Assembly (NCBI RefSeq): GCF_000737515.1
Contig: NZ_CP006587.1
Span: 744,001 to 808,000, forward strand
Length of the DNA stretch: 64,000 nt
Reading direction: 5' to 3'
Source: Hymenobacter sp. APR13
GTDB lineage: Bacteria; Bacteroidota; Bacteroidia; Cytophagales; Hymenobacteraceae
Below the pieces are notes generated by a model. The model saw only the letters and a list, made by a program, of their open reading frames with translations. It was not told the origin of the DNA and did no database searches. Within the stretch, counting starts at the first letter, position 1, and every line of letters starts with the position of its first letter. Below are positions 48,634 through 56,932 of this stretch, in pieces. Position numbers and translations under genes: made by a program.

Positions 48634-50019
48634 GTGAAGCTTCTCTACTTACCGCTGTTGTTGTTGCCCCTGGCGGGCTATTCCCAAAGCACCAAGCTGG
48701 AAATCAGCCTCGCCCAGCAAGTACTGCCGGCCGCCGGCTCCGCCTTCCACTTCGATAAGCTGGTAGACGCGCGGCCTGACCGGACCAGTATCGGCAGCGT
48801 GCACCGCGGCCTCGACAACCACCTGGTACCCGCCACCTTAGGCGGCAGCCTGGAAACCGAGCTGACGCCGATGCTCCGGCAGGCGCTGCCGGCTGGCCCG
48901 GCTACCCGGCCACTGGTGGTGCGTATTTACACCCTGGCCGTGCACGAAACCATTACGGCCATGTCGGAAACGGGCAGCGCGGAGGTGGAAATGGACTTTC
49001 TGGAAGCTACTGGCCCCGATACCTACCGGCTGCTGCTCAGCGTGTCGGAGCTGGTGGAGGGCAAGGGCCTAGATGTAACCAGCAAGCACCCCGACAACAT
49101 CCGGCGCGCCCTGCAGCAGGGCCTGCAGCGGCTGGCGGCGGCCGTACCTCCTGCCTCCGCCCCCACCCTGACGTGGGCGCAGGTGCTGGCCGGCGAAGAA
49201 GGCGCGCTGCCGCGCTTCCCGGTGCAAACCCAGCCGCTGCAGCGCGGCATCTACCGGTCGTTCGAGGAGTTCCGCCAGAACGCGCCTACGCTCACGGCCG
49301 GGCCGTTTGAGCTGCAGCGCAAAACCCGCAAGGGCGCGCAGTGGGCCGGCACCGAGGAAGTGGAAGCCTGGTACCTGCACCTCAGCGACGACCAGCCCCG
49401 CCGCCTGGTGCGCGGCGCCTGGGGCCTGAGCGACGGCCAGAATGCCTATATTTTCTTCCAAGGCCGCTACTTGCCCCTGCAGGCCGCCGACAAGTATTAC
49501 AGCTTCACGGGGCACCGGCAGCCCGACCTCAACAACGTGGTAGCTGGCGCGGTAGTAGGCGGCCTGATGGGGGCCGCTCTAGCGACGAGCGGCACCAACC
49601 AGCCGCAAGCATACGAGCTGCGGCTAGCCTCGGGGCGGGTAGCTACCAGCCTGCAGCCCGTCGGCGCAGACGGTTTTGCCGCAGCGGCCGACACTGCCGC
49701 CATCTACCTGTACCGCCGCGCCGACGCCGGGCCTGCCGCGCCCCTGCGGGTGCTGGTGGACGGCAAAGAGGCGGGCCAATTGGGGCCGGGCCAATACCTG
49801 GCTTTCAGCTGGCGTGACAAGCGCCGCGACATGGCCATCTGCGTGCAGGGCGAGCAGGAGAAATGCCACACGTTTATGCCCCTGTTCGGTACCGCTACGT
49901 TTCTGGCCTGCGCCCCAGGCGACGGCGCAGTGGCCCCAACTGTGCAGCCGGTGGCAGCCAAGGAAGGTCTGTTCCAGCTCAAGCACATTAAAGCCCGCGA
50001 GAAAAGGCCCGTCAACTAA
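48634..50019 (+). CDS. Secreted protein of unknown function, paralogue of the preceding gene, GTG start
   Basis: The 461-residue product begins at GTG 48634 with a clean signal peptide (KLLYLPLLLLPLAGYSQS); upstream ATG or GTG codons in the frame lie within the previous gene. Shared blocks with the neighbour are FDKLVDARPDRTSIGSVHRG, RGIYRSFEEFRQNAPT, RGAWGLSDGQNAYIFF and VDGKEAGQLGPGQYLAFSW. Residues around 305-325 form a Gly-zipper helix (VVAGAVVGGLMGAALATSG) absent from the neighbour, suggesting membrane association. It ends 5 bp from the converging gene at 50025. Function unknown. Confidence 0.78.
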   Translation: MKLLYLPLLLLPLAGYSQSTKLEISLAQQVLPAAGSAFHFDKLVDARPDRTSIGSVHRGLDNHLVPATLGGSLETELTPMLRQALPAGPATRPLVVRIYTLAVHETITAMSETGSAEVEMDFLEATGPDTYRLLLSVSELVEGKGLDVTSKHPDNIRRALQQGLQRLAAAVPPASAPTLTWAQVLAGEEGALPRFPVQTQPLQRGIYRSFEEFRQNAPTLTAGPFELQRKTRKGAQWAGTEEVEAWYLHLSDDQPRRLVRGAWGLSDGQNAYIFFQGRYLPLQAADKYYSFTGHRQPDLNNVVAGAVVGGLMGAALATSGTNQPQAYELRLASGRVATSLQPVGADGFAAAADTAAIYLYRRADAGPAAPLRVLVDGKEAGQLGPGQYLAFSWRDKRRDMAICVQGEQEKCHTFMPLFGTATFLACAPGDGAVAPTVQPVAAKEGLFQLKHIKAREKRPVN

Positions 50020-50024
50020 CGCGG

Positions 50025-50378
50025 CTATTCCAGCTCCGCGGTAGGGTCCCAGAACAGACGCTTGAACTCCTGCACTTCATCTTCAATCACGCGTACGCCT
50101 TCAGCCTCCAGGGCTTCCTGCATGGCTGTGGGCGTGGCAAAGTGCAGGCGCCCGGTGAGCTGGCCGTTGCGGTTGATAACTCGGTGGGCCGGCACGTAGC
50201 CGTCGGCGGTGTGGGCGGCCATCATGGCCCAGCCCACCATGCGGGCGCCGTGCCGGGCCCCGAGGTAGTGGGCAATGGCGCCGTAGGTGGTTACACGGCC
50301 GGCCGGCACTAGGCGCACTACTTCGTGCACTTCCTGAAAGAAATTGCGTTGGGCTTCGGTAGGATTACGCGGAATCAT
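50025..50378 (-). CDS. Alkyltransferase-like protein (MGMT family without catalytic Cys)
   Basis: The 117-residue protein is the DNA-binding domain of the O6-alkylguanine transferase family: RVTTYGAIAHYLG (with the DNA-intercalating Tyr32), ARMVGWAM (the Arg finger, Arg46) and YVPAHRVINRNGQL. In active MGMT the last motif is PCHRV; here Ala64 replaces the Cys. This marks alkyltransferase-like proteins, which bind O6-alkylguanine and pass it to nucleotide excision repair rather than removing the alkyl group. The start at 50378 gives the usual length of about 100-120 residues. Confidence 0.92.
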   Translation of the reverse strand: MIPRNPTEAQRNFFQEVHEVVRLVPAGRVTTYGAIAHYLGARHGARMVGWAMMAAHTADGYVPAHRVINRNGQLTGRLHFATPTAMQEALEAEGVRVIEDEVQEFKRLFWDPTAELE

Positions 50379-50649
50379 CGGGAGAGGGCAGAAAGGAAAG
50401 ACCGGAGAAATATACGGCATCTGCAGCCCGGATGAGGCATATCGTGCCGGGCGGACCGCACGGGCAGTCCCCCACAATTTCAGGAAGCAGGCGCAACCCA
50501 AGGTCAATTCCGGTGTCTTAAGCCCATGGCCGACCAGACCAGTTGGAGCAGGAAGTAAACCCCAGCCAGCTGATTCGCGTTGTCATCCGTTGCCCTGCCC
50601 ACACGAACAAGGGGCCGTGGCAAACTGGCAGAATCTCCGATACTCACTT

Positions 50650-51822
50650 ATGCAGACTCAGGAACAAGAACGGGAAGAACTACAGGTGGCCGAACAAACG
50701 CCCGGCAAAAGCCACGGGGTACGCTGGCTGATTATCGCCGTAGTGCTGATTGCCGCCCTGGCCTTCGTCAAGATAAAATACTTCCCCTCGCCTAACGCCG
50801 ACGCCAAAGGCGGGGGCGGCAAGGGCGCAGCCGGCGGCGGCAAAGGCGCCCCTGGCGCGAAGGGTGGCAAAGGCGGCGGGGGCGGCGGCGCGCTGCCGGT
50901 GCAAGTGTACGTGGTGAAGCCCACCAACCTTTCAGATGAGGTGGCCGCTACCGGCTCTGTTCTGGCCGACGAGTCGGTGGTTATAAAGAGCGAGCTGTCG
51001 GGCAAGATTACCAGCCTCAACATCCGGGAAGGCCAGCCGGTGAGCAAGGGCCAGCTGCTGTTCAGCATCAACGCCGACGAGGCCCAGGCCGCCATCCGCA
51101 AGCAGCAGTACAACATCCAGCTCTTCCGCGACCAGGAGAAGCGCCAGCGCACCTTGCTGGACAAGGAGTACATCAGCGCCCAGGAATACGAGCAGTCCAA
51201 CAACCAGCTGCTCACGGCGCAGTCGGACCTGAAAGCCCTGCAGGCTTCGCTGGACCGGGCCTACGTGCGGGCGCCGTTCAGCGGCGTGCTGGGCCTGACC
51301 ACGGCCACCGTGGGCACCTACGTGAGCCCCGGCTCGGAAATCACGACCCTCTCCCGCGTGCGGCCCGTGAAGATTGACTTTGCTGTGCCGGGCCGCTTTG
51401 CTACCAAAGTGCGCGTGGGCGACGTGGTGAGCGTCACCGATGAAGGCACCAACAAGAAGTATGAGGCCAAAGTCTACGCCATCGACCCGCAGATTGACCC
51501 CGTGAGCCGCACCCAGCCGGTGCGCGCCCGCTACGCCAATACCAGCAACGAGCTGCGCCCCGGCGCTTTCGTGAAAGTGAACCTGCAGCTCGGCGAATCC
51601 ACCGACGCGCTGCAGGTGCCCACCGAAGCCGTTATTCCGGAAGCCAGCGGCTATAGCGTCTACACCGTGAAAAACGGCAAGATGGCTCCCAAGAAAGTGA
51701 AAATTGGTATCCGCTCCGACAAGGTGATTCAAATCACCGACGGCCTGGCCGTTGGCGACTCCGTGATTCGCACCGGCATTCTGCAGGTGAAGCCGGGAGA
51801 CGCCGTGAAGGCCACCAAGTAA
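50650..51822 (+). CDS. RND efflux periplasmic adaptor subunit
   Basis: The 390-residue protein has an N-terminal helix (residues 25-42, VRWLIIAVVLIAALAFVKI) that anchors it in the inner membrane and a Gly/Lys-rich low-complexity linker (about residues 52-80). Then come the lipoyl and alpha-hairpin domains (GKITSLNIREGQPVSKGQLL, then a coiled region to residue 200), the beta-barrel (VRPVKIDFAVPGRFATKVRV) and the membrane-proximal domain. It bridges the pump and the outer-membrane channel. It is first in a three-gene operon. The ATG at 50650 is chosen because longer frames overlap the divergent gene's promoter. Confidence 0.94.
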   Translation: MQTQEQEREELQVAEQTPGKSHGVRWLIIAVVLIAALAFVKIKYFPSPNADAKGGGGKGAAGGGKGAPGAKGGKGGGGGGALPVQVYVVKPTNLSDEVAATGSVLADESVVIKSELSGKITSLNIREGQPVSKGQLLFSINADEAQAAIRKQQYNIQLFRDQEKRQRTLLDKEYISAQEYEQSNNQLLTAQSDLKALQASLDRAYVRAPFSGVLGLTTATVGTYVSPGSEITTLSRVRPVKIDFAVPGRFATKVRVGDVVSVTDEGTNKKYEAKVYAIDPQIDPVSRTQPVRARYANTSNELRPGAFVKVNLQLGESTDALQVPTEAVIPEASGYSVYTVKNGKMAPKKVKIGIRSDKVIQITDGLAVGDSVIRTGILQVKPGDAVKATK

Positions 51823-51824
51823 TT

Positions 51825-51903
51825 TTTCTCGCAGTGTTTCGCAGTGTGCTGACGCATGAACACTGCGAAACACTGCGCCAACACCGCGAAACACTGCGAG
51901 AAA
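51825..51903. repeat. CGCAGTGTTT tandem/inverted repeat within the RND operon
   Basis: The sequence CGCAGTGTTT occurs twice on one strand and as AACACTGCG three or four times on the other, so that 51825-51847 pairs with 51881-51903. It fills the 88-bp gap between adaptor and pump genes. No T-run follows the main stem. Confidence 0.8.
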
Positions 51904-51910
51904 CAACGAT

Positions 51911-54900
51911 ATGAGCTTATCTTCAACCAGCATCAACCGCCCGGTCCTCGCCATCGTGATGAGCCTCGTCATCGTGATTTTCGGCGTGATTGGGTTTCGC
52001 TACCTCAGCATCCGGGAATACCCCAGCGTCGACCCGCCCATCATTACCGTGTCGGCCAGCTACACCGGTGCCTCCGCCGATGTGATGCAGGGCCAGGTGA
52101 CCGAGCCCCTCGAAGAAGCCCTCAACGGCATCCAGGGCATCAAAAACCTGACCTCCAACTCCCGCGACGGCCGCACCCAGATTACCGTGGAATTTGACCT
52201 CGACGCCGACCTGGAAACCGCCGCCAACGACGTGCGCGACAAGGTATCGGGCGCCCAGGGCCGCCTCCCGCGCGACATCGACCCGCCCGTAGTGAGCAAG
52301 GCCAACGCAGACTCACAGCCCATTGTGATGACCTACCTCAGCTCCAGTAAGCGCACCCTGCTGGAACTGACCGACTACGCCAACAACACTCTCAAGGAGC
52401 GCCTGCAAACCATTCCGGGTGTGTCGGAGGTGCGGGTGTACGGCGAGCGGAAGTACTCCATGCGCCTCTGGATGGACCCTGTGAAGTTGTCGGCGCTGGG
52501 CGTGAGCCCCGTGGAGGTGCAGGCTGCCCTCACCCGCGAAAACGTGGAACTGCCCAGCGGCGCGGTGCAGGGCCAGAACACCCAGCTCACGCTGCGCACC
52601 ATGGGCCGCCTTACGTCGGTGGAGGACTTCAACAACCTCATCATCCGCAAAGATGCCTCGTCCTTGGTGCGGCTGTCCGATATCGGCTACGCCGAGCTGT
52701 ACCCTGAAAACGACCAGACCATCTTCAAGGTGAACGGCGTACCCATGGTGGGCCTGGCCGTCATTCCGCAGCCCGGCTCCAACCAGATTGACATTGCCGA
52801 CGAGTTCAACAAGCGCATAGAGCTCTATGGCAAGGACCTGCCCAAAGACCTGGTGCTCAAGCCGGGTTTCGACAACTCGGTGTTTATCCGCAAATCCATT
52901 AACGAGGTAGAGCATACCATCATCGAGGCCTTCGTGCTGGTGGTGATTATCATCTTCCTGTTTCTGCGCGACTGGCGCTCTACCCTGATTCCTGTAGTGG
53001 CCATTCCGGTGTCGTTGGTGGGCATCTTCTTCGTGATGTACCTGCTCGACTTCTCCATCAACGTGCTGACGCTGTTGGCCGTGGTACTGGCCATCGGCCT
53101 GGTAGTGGATGACGCCATTGTGGTGCTGGAAAACATCTACTCGCGCATCGAGGAAGGCGAAGACCCCAAAACGGCCGCCATCAAGGGCTCCGAGGAGATT
53201 CTGATGGCCGTAGTCAGCACCACGGTGGTGCTGGCGGCGGTGTTTCTGCCGGTGGTGTTCCTCACGGGCATCACCGGGCGCCTGTTCCGCGAGTTCGGCA
53301 TCGTGGTAGCCGGCTCGGTGCTGATTTCGGCGTTTGTGAGCCTCACGCTCACGCCCATGATGTGCTCGGTGCTGCTCAAGCGCCAGGAAAAGCACAACTG
53401 GTTTTACCGCAAAACCGAGCCCTTCTTCGAGAAAATGATTGGCGGCTACCAAAGCAGCCTGCAAACCTTTTTGCGCAACCGCTGGCTGGCGTGGGTGGTG
53501 GTGCTGGGCACGGGCGTGGGCATCTGGTTTTTCATGAAAACCATTCCGTCGGAGCTGGCGCCGGTGGAAGACCGCAGCCGCGTGAACGTGAATGCCACCG
53601 GGCCGGAAGGGGCTTCATTTGAGTACATGGATGCCTACATGACCCAGCTCACCAAGATGGCTATGGACTCGGCCGGCAACAACATGAGCAGCGTGTTTGC
53701 CGTGACCTCGCCCGGCTTCGGCGGCGGCTCCAACTCGGGCATTGCCCGCGTGCTGCTGCTGGAAGCCGAGGAGCGCCCCCGCACCCAGGACCAGGTTGCG
53801 GCCGGCCTGAGCGCCGGCGTGAAAAAGCTGACCGCTGCCCGCACCTCGGTGTCACAGGACCAGAGCATCGGCGGCGGCGGCGGCGGCCTGCCGGTGCAGT
53901 TCGTTATCCAGACCCAGGACTTCGACAAGCTGCGGGCCGCGGTGCCCAAGTTCCTTGATGCCGCCCGCCAGGACCCCACCTTCCAGTTCGTGGACGTGAA
54001 CCTGAAGTTCAACAAGCCCGAGCTGCGCGTGAACATCGACCGCGAAAAGGCGCAGAGCCTGGGCGTGTCGGTGCAGAGCATCAGCCAGACGCTGCAGGCC
54101 GGCCTGAGCGGGCAGCGCTTCGGCTACTTTATCCGGGAAGGCAAGCAGTACCAGATCATCGGGCAGGTGGCGCGCGAAGACCGCAACCAGCCGCTGGACG
54201 TGCGCCTGCTGTCGGTGAAGAACAACGAAGGCCAGCTCGTGCAGCTCGACAACGTGATTCGCCTGACGGAAAGCAGCACCCCGCCGCAACTCTACCGCTT
54301 CAACCGCTACAACTCGGCCACCTTCTCGGCCTCGCTGGCGCCCGGCAAAACCCTCGGCGACGGTATTGCGGCCATGCAGGGCCTGGCCGAAAAAAACCTC
54401 GACGACACGTTCTCCACCGAGCTGTCGGGCGCTTCCCGCGACTTTCAGGAAAGCTCCAGCAGCCTCGTGTTTGCCTTCGGGCTGGCGCTGGTGCTGATTT
54501 ATCTGGTGCTGGCCGCGCAGTTTGAGAGCTTCCGCGACCCGGTAATCATCATGGTGACGGTGCCGCTGGCGCTGTCGGGCGCGCTGCTCAGCCTGTGGTA
54601 CTTCAACCAGACCCTGAACCTGTTTTCGCAGATTGGCATCATCATGCTGGTGGGCCTCGTCACCAAAAACGGTATTCTGATTGTGGAGTTTGCCAACCAG
54701 CAGGTGGAAAACGGCAAAGACTACATGACCGGCCTGATTGAAGGCGCCACGGCCCGCTTCCGCCCGATCCTGATGACCAGCTTGTGCGCCATTCTGGGCA
54801 TTCTGCCGATTGCCATTGCTACCGGCGCCGGCGCCCTGAGCCGCCGGGCCATGGGCATTGGCGTGGTAGGCGGCCTGTTCTTTGCTACGGGCCTCACGCT

Positions 54901-54994
54901 TTATGTCGTGCCGGTGATGTACTCGTACTTCGCCACGGCCAAAAAGCACAGCCAGAAGCAGGAGGCCGCCAAAAAGAAGGCCGTAACGGCCTAG
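51911..54994 (+). CDS. RND efflux pump (AcrB/HAE1-like)
   Basis: The 1027-residue protein has the RND plan: twelve membrane helices in two halves, each with a large periplasmic loop. In the fourth helix VLAIGLVVDDAIVVLENI carries the two Asp residues needed for proton relay. The segment ITGRLFREFGIVVAGSVLIS and, in the second half, LVGLVTKNGILIVEFANQQV are family signatures. It is a hydrophobic/amphiphilic efflux pump (drugs, detergents), driven by protons; the substrates are not determined. A Gly-rich loop (GGGGGGLPVQF, near residue 655) is unusual. A Lys-rich C-terminal tail follows the last helix. It is the second gene of the operon. Confidence 0.96.
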   Translation: MSLSSTSINRPVLAIVMSLVIVIFGVIGFRYLSIREYPSVDPPIITVSASYTGASADVMQGQVTEPLEEALNGIQGIKNLTSNSRDGRTQITVEFDLDADLETAANDVRDKVSGAQGRLPRDIDPPVVSKANADSQPIVMTYLSSSKRTLLELTDYANNTLKERLQTIPGVSEVRVYGERKYSMRLWMDPVKLSALGVSPVEVQAALTRENVELPSGAVQGQNTQLTLRTMGRLTSVEDFNNLIIRKDASSLVRLSDIGYAELYPENDQTIFKVNGVPMVGLAVIPQPGSNQIDIADEFNKRIELYGKDLPKDLVLKPGFDNSVFIRKSINEVEHTIIEAFVLVVIIIFLFLRDWRSTLIPVVAIPVSLVGIFFVMYLLDFSINVLTLLAVVLAIGLVVDDAIVVLENIYSRIEEGEDPKTAAIKGSEEILMAVVSTTVVLAAVFLPVVFLTGITGRLFREFGIVVAGSVLISAFVSLTLTPMMCSVLLKRQEKHNWFYRKTEPFFEKMIGGYQSSLQTFLRNRWLAWVVVLGTGVGIWFFMKTIPSELAPVEDRSRVNVNATGPEGASFEYMDAYMTQLTKMAMDSAGNNMSSVFAVTSPGFGGGSNSGIARVLLLEAEERPRTQDQVAAGLSAGVKKLTAARTSVSQDQSIGGGGGGLPVQFVIQTQDFDKLRAAVPKFLDAARQDPTFQFVDVNLKFNKPELRVNIDREKAQSLGVSVQSISQTLQAGLSGQRFGYFIREGKQYQIIGQVAREDRNQPLDVRLLSVKNNEGQLVQLDNVIRLTESSTPPQLYRFNRYNSATFSASLAPGKTLGDGIAAMQGLAEKNLDDTFSTELSGASRDFQESSSSLVFAFGLALVLIYLVLAAQFESFRDPVIIMVTVPLALSGALLSLWYFNQTLNLFSQIGIIMLVGLVTKNGILIVEFANQQVENGKDYMTGLIEGATARFRPILMTSLCAILGILPIAIATGAGALSRRAMGIGVVGGLFFATGLTLYVVPVMYSYFATAKKHSQKQEAAKKKAVTA

Positions 54995-55032
54995 TTGCCG
55001 CCCGTGTCGGCTTCCGATTTTCTTTTCAGTTG

Positions 55033-56460
55033 ATGTATTTCATGCCCCGCTCCTTCTTTTTCACTCTCCTATTGGCTTTGCCTCTGCCGGTGCTGGCGCA
55101 GCAGCCGGTACTGCCTACCCGGGAGCCCGCCTCGAAGCCCCAGAGCAAGCCCCAGACGGAGAAGCCGGAAACCGTGGCCGATGCCCCGTCCCTGACGCTG
55201 ACCGAGGCCATCCGCATCGGCATTGAGAACAACTACAACATCCGCCTCTCGCGGCAGGACGTGCGCATTGCCGAAAACAACGTGACCCGCGGCAACGCCG
55301 GCCAGCTGCCGGTAGTGAACGGCAACCTGACCCGCAACTTCAACCGCAACAACGTGCGGCAGGAGTCATCGGCGCGGCCCGAGGCCAGCATTGCCAACGG
55401 CGCGCAGAGCAACCTGCTCAATGCCAACGTGGCCGCCACCTGGACTATTTTCGATGGGCTGGGTATGTTCATCGCCTACGACCGGCTGAAGTCGCTGGAG
55501 CAAAGCCAGCGCCAGCTCACCCGCGCCACCGTCGAAGAAACTGTGGCTTCTATCACCGACGCTTATTACGTAGTGGTGCGCGAGTCGGGCAAGATTAAGG
55601 CCAGCGAGGAGGCCCTGAAAATCGGGCAGGCCCGCATCGACCTCACCCAGGCCCGCGTGGATGTGGGCGTGAGCGCCAAGGTGGAAGTGCTGACCGCCCG
55701 CGTGGACTACAACGCCGACCGCTCCTTGCTGATTCAGCAGCAGGAGGCGCTGCAGACGGCCAAAATCAACCTCAACAACCTGCTGGGCCGCACCCCGCGT
55801 CTCAACTTCCGCCCCGCCGACTCCATTGTGGTGGCTACCGACCTGAGCCGGGAAGGTGTGGCGCAGGCCGTGCAGCAGAACAACCCGCGCCTGCAGCAGG
55901 CGCGCCTCAACACCGAAATTGCCACCTACGACCGAAAGCTGGTGCGCGCCTCCCGCTTCCCGCAAATCGGCCTGACCACCGGCTATGGCTACAACCGCAA
56001 TATCAACGGGGCGGCGTTTTTCGGCAGCCAGCTGGTCACCAACACGGGCCGCACCTACGGCCTCAACTACGGCGTGGTAGCCACGATTCCCATTTTCGAC
56101 GGCTTCAACCGCAACCGTTTGGAGCAGAATGCCCGCATCGGGGAGGAACAGAGCAACCTGCTGCTGGGCCAGACGCAGCTGCAGTTGGAAGCCGAGGCCG
56201 AGCAGGCCTGGGCCCAGTACCAGAACCGCCTGCAGTTACTGGAGCTGGAAGAAGCCAACATCCGGCTGGCCCGCGAAAACGTGGCCATTGCCCTGGAGCG
56301 CTACCGCCTGGGTCTGCTGGTACCGCTGGCCTTGCGCGAAGCCCAACGCACCCAGCTCGACGCCGAAGTGCGCTTGCTCGACATTCGCTACCAGGCCAAG
56401 CAGGCCGAGATTGTGCTGCGCCGCCTCAGCAGCGGCCTGGTGCAGGAAGGGGGCCAGTAA
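55033..56460 (+). CDS. TolC family outer-membrane efflux channel
   Basis: The 475-residue protein has a signal peptide (MPRSFFFTLLLALPLPVLAQ, preceded by MYF if the first ATG is used; 55042 is the alternative start). A Pro/Lys/Glu-rich linker (about residues 26-50) follows, and then two structural repeats typical of TolC. Each repeat has long amphipathic helices (EEALKIGQARIDLTQARVDV, and LLGQTQLQLEAEAEQAWAQY) and strands (NVAATWTIFDGLGMF, YGVVATIPIFDGFNRNR). It forms the outer-membrane exit duct of the RND pump encoded by the two upstream genes, 38 bp away. Confidence 0.94.
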   Translation: MYFMPRSFFFTLLLALPLPVLAQQPVLPTREPASKPQSKPQTEKPETVADAPSLTLTEAIRIGIENNYNIRLSRQDVRIAENNVTRGNAGQLPVVNGNLTRNFNRNNVRQESSARPEASIANGAQSNLLNANVAATWTIFDGLGMFIAYDRLKSLEQSQRQLTRATVEETVASITDAYYVVVRESGKIKASEEALKIGQARIDLTQARVDVGVSAKVEVLTARVDYNADRSLLIQQQEALQTAKINLNNLLGRTPRLNFRPADSIVVATDLSREGVAQAVQQNNPRLQQARLNTEIATYDRKLVRASRFPQIGLTTGYGYNRNINGAAFFGSQLVTNTGRTYGLNYGVVATIPIFDGFNRNRLEQNARIGEEQSNLLLGQTQLQLEAEAEQAWAQYQNRLQLLELEEANIRLARENVAIALERYRLGLLVPLALREAQRTQLDAEVRLLDIRYQAKQAEIVLRRLSSGLVQEGGQ

Positions 56461-56568
56461 CGAGCTTGAGCCAGACGAGTAGCCAGGGCTTCGTCGGGGA
56501 AAAAGCAGGTTTGGCGGGGCAGCTGGCACAGCCGAACGAAGTCGGTGTACTGGGGCAGGCGCAGCCTG

Positions 56569-56576
56569 TAGTTTTG
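56569..56576 (+). promoter_or_regulatory. -7 box for the small secreted protein gene
   Basis: TAGTTTTG matches TAnnTTTG and lies about 70 bp before the ATG at 56647. There is no clear TTG at the usual spacing. Confidence 0.45.
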
Positions 56577-56646
56577 TGTACTTCCTCGCCGGAGCTGCCG
56601 CAGTGGCGGCCAAGCCGGAAGCTCGCTCCCACACACCTATTGCACT

Positions 56647-56832
56647 ATGTTCGCCCTTATCTGCCGCCTGTCCCTGGTCCTGGTCTTCGTTTCGATGAGC
56701 ATTTGCTCGGCTTTCACGGCAGCGGCCCAGCCGTTTTTCCGGCTGCCCATCCTGCGCACTACCGTTAAGCAGAAATCGGGCAAACTCCACCGTCCGGTCT
56801 ACCGCACCTACAAGGCCTACCGCCAGTACTAA
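56647..56832 (+). CDS. Small secreted basic protein
   Basis: The 61-residue product has a signal peptide (MFALICRLSLVLVFVSMSIC, then SAFTAAAQ) followed by a mature part of about 33 residues that is rich in Lys, Arg and Tyr (LRTTVKQKSGKLHRPVYR, then TYKAYRQY). It has a nearby -7 box and a strong terminator starting 7 bp after the stop. These support a real, independently transcribed gene. I do not recognise it. A periplasmic or surface peptide role is possible. Confidence 0.62.
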   Translation: MFALICRLSLVLVFVSMSICSAFTAAAQPFFRLPILRTTVKQKSGKLHRPVYRTYKAYRQY

Positions 56833-56838
56833 GCACAC

Positions 56839-56912
56839 CTACTCCAACAAAACGAGGGGCGGGCCGGACCGTCGAATGGTCTGGACCCCGCCCCTCCGTT
56901 TTGTTGGAGTAG
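56839..56912. terminator. Long bidirectional terminator hairpin
   Basis: CTACTCCAACAAAACG, GAGGGGCGGG and CCGGACC pair with GGTCTGGACC, CCCGCCCCTC and CGTTTTGTTGGAGTAG around a 6-nt loop (74 nt in total). It separates converging genes and contains T-runs in both directions. Confidence 0.88.
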
Positions 56913-56932
56913 ATGTCTGCTTGCGGCCAGCG

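Noticed and set aside
56388..56640. Minus-strand frame between TolC and the small gene, with a protein-like stretch PQYTDFVRLCQLPRQTC
   Set aside because: It is short, overlaps the TolC 3' end, and has no start context or matching neighbour. A gene remnant is possible, but I cannot support one.
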